Assembly: GCF_000485595.1 (NCBI RefSeq)
Contig: NW_014577146.1
Coordinates: forward strand, 450,654 to 477,518
Reading direction: 5' to 3'
Source: Priapulus caudatus
Lineage: Eukaryota; Priapulida; Priapulimorpha; Priapulimorphida; Priapulidae
DNA: 26,865 nucleotides
Shown: positions 10,205 through 19,842 of the stretch, one piece after another
How positions within the stretch are numbered: the stretch's first letter is position 1
How the letters are laid out: the number at the start of each line of letters is the position of its first letter
Notes under the pieces: model-generated
Told to the model about the DNA's origin: nothing
The model's input: the letters and a program-made list of their open reading frames with translations, nothing else
The model's database searches: none
Translations under genes and position numbers: made by a program

Positions 10205-10725
10205 TCTGAATATTGAGTTTATTGACGCACGATTAGTCAATATATTAGCAAATATATGCGCGCGGAAGTGATGATAAATTTTCTAAAATTCTGAGTTTAC
10301 GCTCACATCGTCTTGAGCTATAGTCCCTCGTGTGAATATTCGATTTATTGACGCACGATTAGTCAATATATTAGCATATATGCGTACCGTAATCTCCCGT
10401 ACCGGCTGATATATGAGACACCCCCGATGCCATTTCGAGTATTGACCGCTTCATTCGCCAGGGGCAGCACCATCGAAAACGCTTAACAAAGCCCGGGCTA
10501 TACAGAAGTGTCCAGTCTGTGTATCCCGTTAGTCCTGTGGTATTAGACCAGCAAGTCAGGCTATGCAGTTGTATACCGCATCAGTCATCGGTTATCGTCT
10601 TAATCCGTCATCGTCGTGTGTTTCGTACACGTTATGGTGACGTAATAAAGGCTTCGAAGAGACAGATCTGGTTTGGTGCCTGCGATACATTACATTTCGT
10701 TGTCTCACATCCCTACAGGCTTGAT

Positions 10726-11220
10726 TCTCGTAATACTCATTCGGTACGTATACGTAAAGTACTCGTACTATATATAAGCACTTTCGCTCGGTCCGCAGGA
10801 GGTAAGGAGCCGAAGGACTAATTACTAGAGCATTAAATACTCGTACTCCGTATGTTGACGCTAGCACTGAGCAAAAAGTAAACAAACATTTTGTTATTAC
10901 AACGACAACATGTGGTTAACTGTTACACTTGGTCTACATTTGAAAAATAATGTACAACAAAACTGCAATATATCAGTAAGTAATATATATACGGTGAATT
11001 ATATTAATGAGTAAAAGTGTGTTTGTTAGAGTTTTCTCATGGATATTACATCAGAAAACTTTTTGTTTCGTTTAGCTCAACGAGACTCGAGTACGAGTAC
11101 GTATCAGCTCTACGGTAGCTGATAGCGGCCTTCGCTCCTTCCTCCTGCGAACAAGGACAAAGCGAAAGGGCTATATTGAACGAGTGCCGTGTAACGTAGC
11201 GTAATGTTAGTATTACGAGC
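10726..11220. repeat. Imperfect long inverted repeat in composite copy 1
   Basis: The left arm (10726-10879) is the reverse complement, with gaps, of the right arm (11058-11220). Landmarks are TCTCGTAATACT at the outer left and AGTATTACGAG at the outer right, with GCAAAAAGT facing ACTTTTTG at the inner ends. Each arm itself holds a smaller hairpin built from CTTTCGCT / AGCCGAAG-like words. The equivalent in the other copy is cleaner. Confidence 0.8.
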
Positions 11221-12217
11221 GCTCAAGACCCTCTCATTGAGATGAAGATAACACATTTGCACTAAGAATTGTCAGTTTATACCTGGAATTATAGTGCTCT
11301 TATATTAAATGAGTAAATATGTGTTTTTCATGAAAGAATACATCAGCAAAACTTACTTAATCGTAGCGATCATATAACCAAAACAAACATATAAAATGGC
11401 GTTTGTTCTTGTTTTGAAGGTTATTTTGCTTTTAATCGAAAGCGCCAATCAAGAAGCGCGCTAATTCTTCGCTTTGTTTTTATAGCGTTGGGGGGGGGGA
11501 AATTCACGCGCGGCCGCGTGCTCGTGGTATGTGGGACTCGGCCGCATAACAGACAGGACACTATTAAATCCTCCATATGATCCTATACTTAAGGAAGTTT
11601 AATTTGAGGCACCTGAAAATAGGTATTGTCCGACCGTTTTCGGCCGAGTGGCAATATTAAAGTTAGGTAGCCATGTATCTTCAGCTGTGTGCACCATTAG
11701 AGGTTTATGAGCAATGTGTCCGGCGTTTTTAGAGAGAATATCTGCGAATTTACTAACGCGCAAACCATTGTGTGCTGAAAAAACCAGAGCAGAATTCGTT
11801 TAAATTACCAGTAACCCTCCCGACCCATCCTCATGTGGTATGTCATCTTGCCATACACGATCAGCCAGCCTAAATAATCACTCCACAACAAGTTGCGTCC
11901 GCTATTTAGTGATGAGCTGCGGCGCCTCCGATTGGCGGGCGATGACAACGTCATCATCCTCCTGACCTAACAGGGTAATGAACCGGTAGTCTGGTGGATT
12001 TATTATAGTGGTCACGTGTCAATTAAGGATATGGAACGAATCATTAAATAAACAAAAGCCGACAGTTGTACAGACGTCTGGTCACTTATGACCCAAAGAG
12101 CTCTAACAGAGATGAAAAAAATTTATTGAAATCGATCGTCAAATTATGAAAGACGTCCGTGCAGAGAAGCCTTTTCCCGCGACATTTGCACTGCGCCAGA
12201 TTCTGTTGATGCAGCTG

Positions 12218-12688
12218 TCCCCCCCGGGGCCCCAGGCCCCAGGAGGCTTATGTTTTCGGCACCGCTGTGTTACGTAGTTTTGTTTTGTTTGTTAGTTTGG
12301 TTGTGTTGTGTGTTGTTCCTGGTCAAAGGATCATGCTCCAAAAAGTTTACGGACGGATTTTATGAAATTCTTTTTGTGGGCACGAGTTCTCTTGGGCCAA
12401 GAAACCAATCGATTAGAATTGTTGGTGGTGGATCCGGAACCAGATCTCGATCCAGGATTTTTTTTTTTTTCTTTTTTATGGTAAAAGGACTGCCGGACGC
12501 CATTAAATTTATAAAAATAACCAACAACAAACAAAAAAACAGGCACAATCCTGGATCTTACTTTTCTAATTTCTTGAAAATTCATCAAAGTCATATCGGT
12601 GTACCACAGGATGGGGGGACTTGTCTACGTTGTGGCGAGGTCTGCTTATCTCCCAATTGCTGCTTTGTGTTTTTATATATTAACCAGT
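12218..12688 (+). repeat. Conserved interspersed repeat (GTTTG head, GGCGGAGG-type tail), copy 1
   Basis: This contains the ordered words AGGAGGCTTATGTTTTCG, a TTTGTTTGTTAG run, ACGGACGGATTTTATGAAAT, TTGGGCCAAGAAACCAATCG and GTGGATCCGGAACCAGATCT, then a T-run, an A-rich stretch and a TGTGGCGAGGTCTGCTATCT-like tail. I recognise this arrangement from memory as a repeat that recurs in many marine invertebrate genomes, but I cannot give it a sure family name. The word TCCAGGATT before the T-run is mirrored by AATCCTGGATC after it, so the middle can fold. A frame across it reads like a short protein (GPRNQSIRIVGG), but its breaks between copies argue against coding. Confidence 0.65.
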
Positions 12689-13365
12689 AGTCAAGGGTAC
12701 GGGCAGCCTCCGAAGGTCTATCTCTGAAGCTGTCGATTGGCTTCACCCTTGAAAACAGATGGAACGGTCCCATGTCGGTCGTAAGCGTCCGGTTACATAT
12801 GGTGAGTAATGTTTGACTTCATCTATCGTTCGTGCAAGACATTTCCTGTGGCAAGAATGCAGTGCGCTCTCGTGAAATCATGCCGTTGGCTTACTATGTA
12901 TACTTTAATTATTATTAATCTTCTATGAGTACGTCTCTGATATAGTCCAACAGCATGTGATGCTTATTTTTAAACAAAGATCACTCATCCAGATCCAAGA
13001 GAATGGCCACAGATTTTTCCTAACGGGGCGAATTGCTGAATCAGTCCCTGGTTTAGAATACTTTATCGGCGGTCACACAAGAACTGGTTGAGCTGGATTT
13101 ATACTCAGCCGAGTTATCGTTATCTTATATACTATAAATGGTTGTTCAGCCGAATTAAGTTGTTCGCATGCAGTAACTAGTGCAATTACGTAGGCCTAGC
13201 GAAAACTTAAAGAGTATATTTTCAAGATACGCACGTCTGGGTGACGGGAGAAATTTAAAAAAAGTTAAAAAGTTAAAATTAAAAAAAAATTCTATTACCG
13301 TCATCATGGCGGTCGTACAGCCTAACCATCTTCCAACGTGTTAATGATGATCTGCAAACCATACC

Positions 13366-13434
13366 GCCCAGTTGGCCCGATGGATACAAGACGCTCACAA
13401 CACCATTGATTCGGTTCGGAATCCCACCTCGAGG
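13366..13434 (+). repeat. Degenerate tRNA-like segment, copy 1
   Basis: This is the counterpart of 23665-23737 with several one-base gains and losses. The A-box-like GTTGGCCCGATGG and B-box-like GGTTCGGAATCC are recognisable, but both are damaged. It is read as a tRNA-derived repeat head and not a tRNA gene. Confidence 0.65.
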
Positions 13435-13689
13435 AAATCTGTTTTTTAACTTTCTGGACTGCTTTAGTATGTAGTTTTCCCACTTCACCGTTAATCTTAA
13501 ACAAATTAAAATTTTTTAACTACATTTGAACGTTTAGTAAATAATCTAGTAAACTACTGGTAGATAGTAATAATAGCGCAAACTGAACGGGAACCACTTC
13601 ACGGAAGCCTATTTAGGTTACAGATCAAAATATTATTAATTTTTATATAATTTTATTTTGTTATTTTATTTTTATTTTTTATTTTAATG

Positions 13690-14120
13690 TTTTTTATCTT
13701 TGTGATGTCCTTAATTTATTTTTTATTGTTTGTTTGGGAGGGATGGCAATGGGAAGATGAGCATGCGTGGCAATGACAGGGATGGGATGGCATGGCAAAT
13801 GGCATGGCATGGATAGCATGGGATGGGAAATGCGTGTGATAGAATGAGAATTGGGAGGGATGGCATGGATGGCTCGGATGTCATTGGAAATGGCATGGGA
13901 ATGCGATCGAGATGGATGGGATAGGAGAATATGGGGATGGGATGCGGGCGATGTCAGGGAATGGGATGGCAATGGAATGCGATGGAGTGGATGGATGCAT
14001 GGATCAGATAGATAGTTAACGATTTTGTGGGTATTTTCTTTCATACCAAGCGGTCTCACCACAGATAACGCCCTGATTCCCCGGCAACGTCCGGTATCCC
14101 CGCTAGCTTTTTCAATGTTT
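13690..14120. repeat. GGGAT-type array, first block, with its flanks
   Basis: An AT-rich lead-in (TTTTATCTTTG near 13694) is followed by imperfect GGGAT/GGCAT repeats (about 13735-13990), then GATAGATAGTTAA and a unique tail ending CCCCGCTAGC near 14106. The same order recurs in the next block. The open frames on both strands here are simple-repeat translations, not genes. Confidence 0.85.
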
Positions 14121-14865
14121 ACATGGCTTTTATCTTTGATTTCTATTTATTGTTTACTGTTTTACATGGGAAATACGTGGATGGGATGGGATGGGATGCA
14201 TGGCATAGGCAATGTATGGGCTGCATTGGCATGGGCATGGGCATGGCATGGCAATGGCAGGCATGGGATGGCTCGGTGCGATGGGATGGATGGGATGGAG
14301 ATTGGGAGATGGGATGGGATTGGGATGGGAAATTGGGATGGGATGGGATGGGATGGATTGGGAATGGGATGCGGATGGATGGGATTGGGATGGATAGGAT
14401 GGGATAGGAATGGGATGGGATGGATGGGATGGGATGGGATGGGATCGGGGAGCGCGAATGGGATGCGGTGCATGGGATTGGGATGCGGTGCAATGGGAGG
14501 ATGGGCAATGGCCATGGCACTGGCATGGCAGTGGCATGGCATGGCTAGGCATGGCATGCAAATGCGATGAGAGGAATGGGATGGGATGGATGGGATGGGC
14601 ATATGAAATGGGATTGGGATGGGTGGGAATGGGATGGGGATGATGGGATGGGATCGGGATGGGAATGGGATGGGATGGCATGGAATAAGATGGGTGGCAT
14701 GGGATGGCAATGGGAATGGGATGGATGATTGGATGCATGGATGATGCATGGATCGATAGATAGTTAAATTTTTTGGGGGTATTTTCCCTTTCAAACCAAC
14801 GCGGTCACACTGATGTTAAAGGCCAGCTGATTTCCGGGATATCCACTTCACGGGTCCCCGCTAAT
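14121..14865. repeat. GGGAT-type array, second block, with its flanks
   Basis: The lead-in (CTTTTATCTTTGATTTC), the array (about 14165-14745) and the tail (GATAGATAGTTAA near 14756, ending CCCCGCTAAT near 14865) repeat the order of the first block. The array here is more than twice as long. Frames of up to 210 codons across it consist of Met/Gly/Trp or His/Pro/Ser repeats and are artefacts of the repeat. Confidence 0.85.
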
Positions 14866-14925
14866 TTATATATATCATATATTATATAATATATATATAT
14901 AATAGTATAGTATATATTATTGTTC
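14866..14925. repeat. AT microsatellite
   Basis: This is an imperfect TATATA tract directly after the second GGGAT block. Confidence 0.75.
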
Positions 14926-15072
14926 TCTAAATACTTTTAATTGACTTGTCATAAACTGTAATTTTTCACGTGAATGGATTGCTGCGTTCACCCGCGCAAT
15001 TTCTGTCCCATGTCATGGTGCACTGTCCAGTTTGATGTTATCGTCTCTTTGGAAATGAGTAGATGGCACGTA

Positions 15073-15085
15073 GGGGGGGGGGGGG
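15073..15085 (+). repeat. Poly-G run of 13
   Basis: There are thirteen consecutive G residues. Other G runs of about 9-10 lie near 11490, 20317 and 21916. The surrounding 14926-15395 shows no gene. Confidence 0.8.
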
Positions 15086-15395
15086 CCGAGTAGTATGTAG
15101 TGAGTGTATTGCAGCGGCTAATCAAATAATATAAAAAGTCGCAACATTTTTCACACGAGCGCATTGGAATCAAACGGATTAATTTGTGCCCATTATAGTG
15201 TCAATAAGATTAGAGAAGCAGCGCACACGAGTATCGCATTTAATTGTCTTTCTAACGCAGGTTCCTTGTACAGATTATACAGAGCACGCTCTAACGTGCT
15301 GTGATGTGCCTCGTGTTTTTACTAGGTATTTTATGCAAGCAATGTGCGTGTGTGTTCGCGTGCATGCGTATGTGAACAAGCAGCCTGTTCTGCTA

Positions 15396-15656
15396 GCATC
15401 TATGACAAATACGACATATACGCATATACGCTCTCCTATGACACTATTTGGATTCTTCCTATGACAAATATTGTTGTGTTTTGTGCGCATCATAGGAGTT
15501 TAGAAGCGCTATTATGAACGCAAGCCGAGTGAATTTCAGCTGTCAAGCAGAACGAGAGTTGACTCGCCAAATATTGTCATTTGGAACCAATCTTTTCTAT
15601 GACAAATAGTGTTCATAGGAGAGCGTATATGCGTATGTCGTATTTGTCATAGATGC
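15396..15656. repeat. Inverted repeat with 54-bp arms
   Basis: The left arm 15396-15450 (begins GCATCTATGACAAATACGAC) is the reverse complement of 15603-15656 except for a 2-base and a 1-base indel. The spacer is about 152 bases. A further TCCTATGACAAATA word at about 15457 repeats the outer sequence in direct orientation. The element resembles a small foldback or MITE-type repeat, but I do not recognise the family. Confidence 0.8.
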
Positions 15657-15699
15657 AATCAGAAACATGTTAAAACAAGAGAGGGAGAGAGAGAAAAAG

Positions 15700-15708
15700 A
15701 GTGCGCGA

Positions 15709-15739
<31 letters not shown>

Positions 15740-15750
15740 TGTGTGTGTGC
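15700..15750 (+). repeat. (TGCG)n / (TG)n microsatellite
   Basis: This is a run of GCGT tetranucleotides that passes into GTGTGTG. It lies directly downstream of the right arm of the 54-bp inverted repeat, after a GA-rich stretch. Confidence 0.85.
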
Positions 15751-15849
15751 GAGTGCGTGGCAATACATGTATGCACATGCGTGTGCGCGCGCGTGGGCGT
15801 GACAGCGCGTATACAGAATGGGGCAGGTCGGTCACATTCATGCTCCATC

Positions 15850-16500
15850 TACAGAATAAATAATATTAATATTAAAGGAAAATAAATATTAATTTAAACT
15901 GCAGCATTGAGACACAAAATTCACAGACAGTACATTACGGACAAGTACATTCCGCGTATAACAACGCAGCGCAGGGCAATAGTAACACCTACGGTACCAT
16001 TTTAGCACGCTTGAAGCGCGTCTACCCCACCTCAAGTAGGACTACCTTGTCCGGACTACTGCGTATTTAATCCGGGATAGGCCTACACGCAGTGAAAATT
16101 TAATCTGGGTGGTTTGGACCACGCAGTAACATGTAGGATCATTGCGGACTATAAGTTGCACGTAATCTGTAGCTGGGCTTTGTGTGTTGTTTGACATAAA
16201 AAGGCTATAAATACAGTGGAATAATATATCTGAATTGCTCACACGTTCTTTTTAAGAAGCGGGACAATGTGGATGACATGTGCGCGGAAAGGCAATAACA
16301 AAAATGAGCTCTATCGAGATTACACGATGAGCAACTGTTTGCTAGAGTGTCGAACTAAACACGTGGTAAACGTGGTGCAACTGCAGACTGCCATACATGA
16401 AAGCATCCAGTTAGTCCCAAGGTAAACAACGTAATGATCTAACGCATAATGAATGCATTAATGCATATATAACACGCATGCTACGCTTGTGCATGATGCC
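15850..16500. other. Intergenic DNA, no feature recognised
   Basis: Neither strand gives a frame with recognisable homology. I see no convincing repeat structure beyond short palindromes such as ATGCATTAATGCAT near 16452. Confidence 0.5.
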
Positions 16501-16640
16501 TGCTGCTGCTGCTGCTGCACTGCTGAGCTGCTGCATTATGATGCTGCCTGCTGCTGCTGCCTGCTGTGATGATGATGAATGATGATAATACAGTATAATG
16601 ATAATAATAAATAATAAATATTAATAAACAATAACAACGC
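16501..16640 (+). repeat. CTG, then GAT/AAT trinucleotide tracts
   Basis: Interrupted CTG triplets (16501-16566) change into GAT (about 16567-16588) and then ATA/AAT triplets up to about 16640. The change along the tract suggests stepwise repeat mutation. Confidence 0.85.
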
Positions 16641-16983
16641 ACATATTTATCTATGTAATTATAATATAGTAGAATATAAATATAATATTTATTTCTATAC
16701 GTAGTCCAACAGGTAGATGTTTTTCAGTTTACTGCGTCATTTGTTTACAGGAAATACTCCCTATTGTACTCTCGCCCAGTATGAATTGCGCACAGAGGAT
16801 GTGCTAGGTAATATTATTAATAGTTTTGCAAATATTATGCAATCTGCTCTCACGTAACATCTCATGATCATGCTCGTGCCCGTTTAATTGATATTGCTAT
16901 TTTTTGATGGACTCTTGACTGTCTTCCCTCTTCTATTTTCGGTGTTTGTACGATTGTGTGTGGTGTGAGTCTGTGGTGTGGTT

Positions 16984-16984
<1 letters not shown>

Positions 16985-17035
<51 letters not shown>

Positions 17036-17160
17036 ATGTGTGTGTGTGTGTGTGTGTGCGTGTGTGTGTGTGTGCGTTATGTATGTGTTGTGTGTGTGCG
17101 TATGTATGTGTGTGTGTGCGCGCGTGTGTGTATGTGTGTGTGCGCACGCGCATGCGTGTA
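16985..17160 (+). repeat. Long (TG)n microsatellite
   Basis: About 175 bases of TG dinucleotides with GCG, ATG and other interruptions. The Cys-Val frames across it are repeat artefacts. It faces a (CA)n tract about 280 bases downstream. Confidence 0.95.
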
Positions 17161-17440
17161 GGTGGAGTGGTACGACCGTGGGAAGAGGTTTGTTGACCCT
17201 AACTCGGCGTCGTTGCTGTGGTTATTGTTGCCATGACGATTCCCTCATCTGTACACGTGAATTCACCTCGGTCCCGGCGAGCGTGACATTGTGTGGAGAG
17301 AATGACAGCATTTTAGGGCAGTGTAAGTGTCACTGCAACATAACTGTAGGAAGAAAATAGTTGTTTTTTGAGTGTGTTCAGCGCTTGCGTACTATTGTCG
17401 CTTGCTTTCCTTCACGCGTGCATTTGCTATAGCGCTCATG

Positions 17441-17451
17441 CGCGCGCGCAC

Positions 17452-17525
<74 letters not shown>

Positions 17526-17540
17526 CACACAACACACACA
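17441..17540 (+). repeat. (CA)n microsatellite
   Basis: About 100 bases of CA dinucleotides, preceded by CGCGCGC. It can pair with the upstream TG tract. The 280-base spacer 17161-17440 is non-repetitive and holds no gene I recognise. Confidence 0.95.
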
Positions 17541-17689
17541 ACATAACAACACCACGCTAAGGGCAAGACAATTAAGACTGAATCAATATGGTATGAGTCG
17601 TCTACAGACCACAAAGTCAAAAAAAGGATTACTTCCTTAAACATTTCGAAACTAAGATCGAGCATGCCACAATTGTAAATAAATAGCTT

Positions 17690-17842
17690 ATGATAGTGGG
17701 AGATTACAATATAAACCTATTGAACCCAAGTAGCTATGATTACAAGAATTACATAGACTCGATAAGAAAATATTGTAGTTGTCGTAGTGTGGGTCCTGCC
17801 CTTGGATCAAATTTCCATGACAAGCAAAAAAGAAGTAGTTAG
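17690..17842 (+). pseudogene. LINE apurinic-endonuclease fragment
   Basis: The 50-codon frame begins MIVGDYNINLLNPSSYDYKN. The pattern hydrophobic-GD[FY]N-hydrophobic-N-L-L followed by a tyrosine-rich helix is the catalytic GD-N block of the apurinic/apyrimidinic endonuclease in non-LTR retrotransposons, which nicks target DNA for reverse transcription. In-frame TAG codons lie just upstream (17684-17686) and downstream (17840-17842), and no other LINE block is visible nearby. It is a relic of about 35 clearly matching residues. The family is not resolvable. Confidence 0.6.
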
Positions 17843-18301
17843 GGTATGGTGTGTCCAAAAGTTAGGGTGGTCAGCCCGTTTATTACTCCAAACAAAATTA
17901 ATAGCAGGAAGAAACATATACGGAAAAGCCCCTGCAATGTAGCACAAGAAAACTAATAAATACATGATATATATACAGCAATCTCGTTTTTACATAAAAT
18001 CTGCATCAATAAGATAGCTACACAATCCAACATAGCTTCAAAACAAATTACTTCATTGTACAATTGATACCCGAATCCCTTGACACCCGGACAGGCCTCC
18101 TCTCGAATAGCACACTGTACACTGGTATCTACGATAAATCTGTTATACATTCTCACCACTCAAAATAATAAAACTCTCCGGTTGTAAATTAAACTAAACC
18201 TATATTAATACGGCATACACGTATTGGCACAAATTCGTTGATATACACGTCAAAGTACTCGCCCACGTGACTATAGACCGGAAACCCAGGGGGGCCAGCC
18301 T
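17843..18301. other. AT-rich DNA without a recognised gene
   Basis: A 68-codon minus-strand frame (17953-18159) has no recognisable motif. A CACGTG E-box-like word lies near 18265. Nothing else is supported. Confidence 0.4.
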
Positions 18302-18632
18302 AGCTGAACATGCGTCTAAACAGAGGAATTGCTCCGACCTGTGATTGGAGGATAAAAATAGACCCCGCCCACTCCCGCCGCATACGCTATGCTATGACCG
18401 GTAGGAACGTGTACTAACTGTTATATCGAGCGAACGATTTGAGTTACATTTCTATAAATTCTAGCTTTTATAGACACATGTTTCTTTTGCACGCCTTAAT
18501 CTCTGTAAATTTGGAGTCTATAGAAGCGCGATTAGTCTAATTAATTAGCAAAATTGGAAAAGTGGGCGGGGTCTATTTTTATCCTCCAATCACAGGTCGG
18601 AGCAATTCCTCTGTTTAGACGCATGTCTAGCT
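18302..18632. repeat. Inverted repeat with perfect 64-bp arms
   Basis: 18309-18372 is the exact reverse complement of 18562-18625, with weaker pairing a few bases further out. The spacer is 189 bases. The arms carry ATTGG/CCAAT, a GATAAAAATA word and CCCCGCCCAC, so each arm has promoter-like words and they face each other. The spacer contains GCGCGATTAGTCTAATTAAT, which resembles the hairpin word of the composite repeats. Arm identity of 100 percent suggests a recent insertion or gene conversion. Confidence 0.9.
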
Positions 18633-19235
18633 GGAAAGGAAACCATTTTTCATGTATATAGCAATGATTCCTGTACATACCCATGTAAGGATATGGACGT
18701 CTGCCGGGCACCCAGTGGTGGGTGTGGTCAGTGAGGTCATTTGAAAGGCACCCCGAAATTGAGCTAGATTTGCTGGAGAGGAAACTCTATGAAACCTATT
18801 GGAAAATGTTCGGCACGGTCACGGTCCCAGGTATCATGAATGGACACTCCCAGCATTTTTCAGTGGTGGGGCGTATCAGCCAGACTTACATAACCGGGAC
18901 CCCAAAATTGAGCTAGACTAGCTGGAAAGGAAACCTTCTGGAACCCATTGGAAAATGTTTGGCATAGTCCCATGTATTATGGATGGCCACTGCCAGAATA
19001 TTTCAGTGGTGTATGTATACGCCAGACGCCCCCAAATGCCCCACCCCTAAAATTTAGCTAGATTGGCTTAAAAGAAACCCTTCTGAAACCCGTTGGAAAA
19101 TGTTCGGCATAGTCCCAGGTATCATGAATGGCCGCTGCCAGAATTTTTTACTGGTGGGTTGTGCCCACCAGACGCCCCCAAATATGCCCCCACCCGGGCC
19201 CCCATTATTTAGCTAGATTAGCTGGAGAGGAAACC
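18625..19235 (+). repeat. Tandem array of about 150-bp units
   Basis: The word TAGCTGGA(A/G)AGGAAACC or a close variant recurs after starts at 18761, 18910, 19055 and 19210, with spacings of 149, 145 and 155. A partial unit near 18625 abuts the right arm of the 64-bp inverted repeat. Each unit also has TTGGAAAATGTTYGGCA and a CAGTGGT word, and most end in CCAGAC plus a C-rich stretch. There are about four units. Small frames within it (18722-18916) are not genes. Confidence 0.85.
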
Positions 19236-19842
19236 ACTGATCCATCGACCAGGTTTGCTTATAAACTTTGTTTTCATGTTGTTGATTTGCAGATAGCTGG
19301 AATCTTCCAACAAATCTCCAGTGTACAAAACATTCGATTTGATGAAACAGCATTTTCTCCTAATATATAGCACTTCTTTTCGACCACTTCATTTCTCATA
19401 TATTATATATAGTGTCTTCAAAATCATGCGGACAAGAGAAATCACCTGAACAGTTTCTCTCATACGGCAAATAAATCACAATTAAAATCAGGTATTTTAT
19501 CGCTATAAAAGAAAACATAATTTGGCATACATTTACAATTCCAAATCACATCAATGCCTCCAAATTTAGCAATCCGGTAATTAAACATAACTTTCTATTC
19601 TTTATTTACATTCAGTACGCAAATAGCTACAAATCTATTTTAATATTTAACTATCAAATTTAGTTCAAATGTCAACCATATTCAAACCAGTATGTTTAAT
19701 GGCATTTATCATATTTGATTTCTTAACTTTAATACTTGCAGACCCCCAAAGAAAGTGAACAAATATGAATACAGACATGTCAATATTTGAACTGTATATA
19801 GAAAAACTTTGGATCGTAATAGCCTATAAAAATTGTTGTGTC
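19236..19842. other. AT-rich DNA, possible 3' UTR of the minus-strand exon
   Basis: No protein homology is seen. A minus-strand AATAAA at 19601-19606 lies about 240 bases past the stop codon of the acidic frame and could serve as its polyadenylation signal. On the plus strand a TTTGCAG acceptor-like word near 19292 precedes a short open stretch, IAGIFQQISSVQNIRFDETA, which I cannot assign. Confidence 0.35.

Larger units (their letters stand above)
10205..13640. repeat. Composite repeat, copy 1
   Basis: It aligns in the same orientation to 20832-23938. Shared landmarks in order: a hairpin word TATTGACGCACGATTAGTCA, a TGCCATTTCGAGTATTGACC block, a long inverted repeat (10726-11220), a poly-G run (about 11490-11499), a CCGATTGG...TGACCTAACAGG block, the GTTTG-headed interspersed repeat, and a tRNA-like segment. 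This copy has the first hairpin word twice (about 10218 and 10345). No continuous protein frame is seen. The copies differ largely by single-base indels, more of them insertions here. It could be a large non-autonomous transposon or several nested repeats duplicated together. Confidence 0.85.

Noticed and set aside
12250-12690. 146-codon frame in composite copy 1
   Set aside because: It crosses the interspersed repeat and a homopolymer T-run; the frame is not kept in copy 2 apart from a short repeat-derived block.
14143-14794. Overlapping frames of 127-210 codons rich in His/Pro/Ser on the minus strand and Met/Gly/Trp on the plus strand
   Set aside because: They are translations of the GGGAT-type simple repeat in several frames at once, with no domain and no start context.
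16884-17665. Cys-Val and Thr-His frames across the TG and CA tracts
   Set aside because: They are dinucleotide repeat translations. The non-repeat tail (CGENDSILGQCKCHCN) looks cysteine-rich but matches no fold I know and is short.
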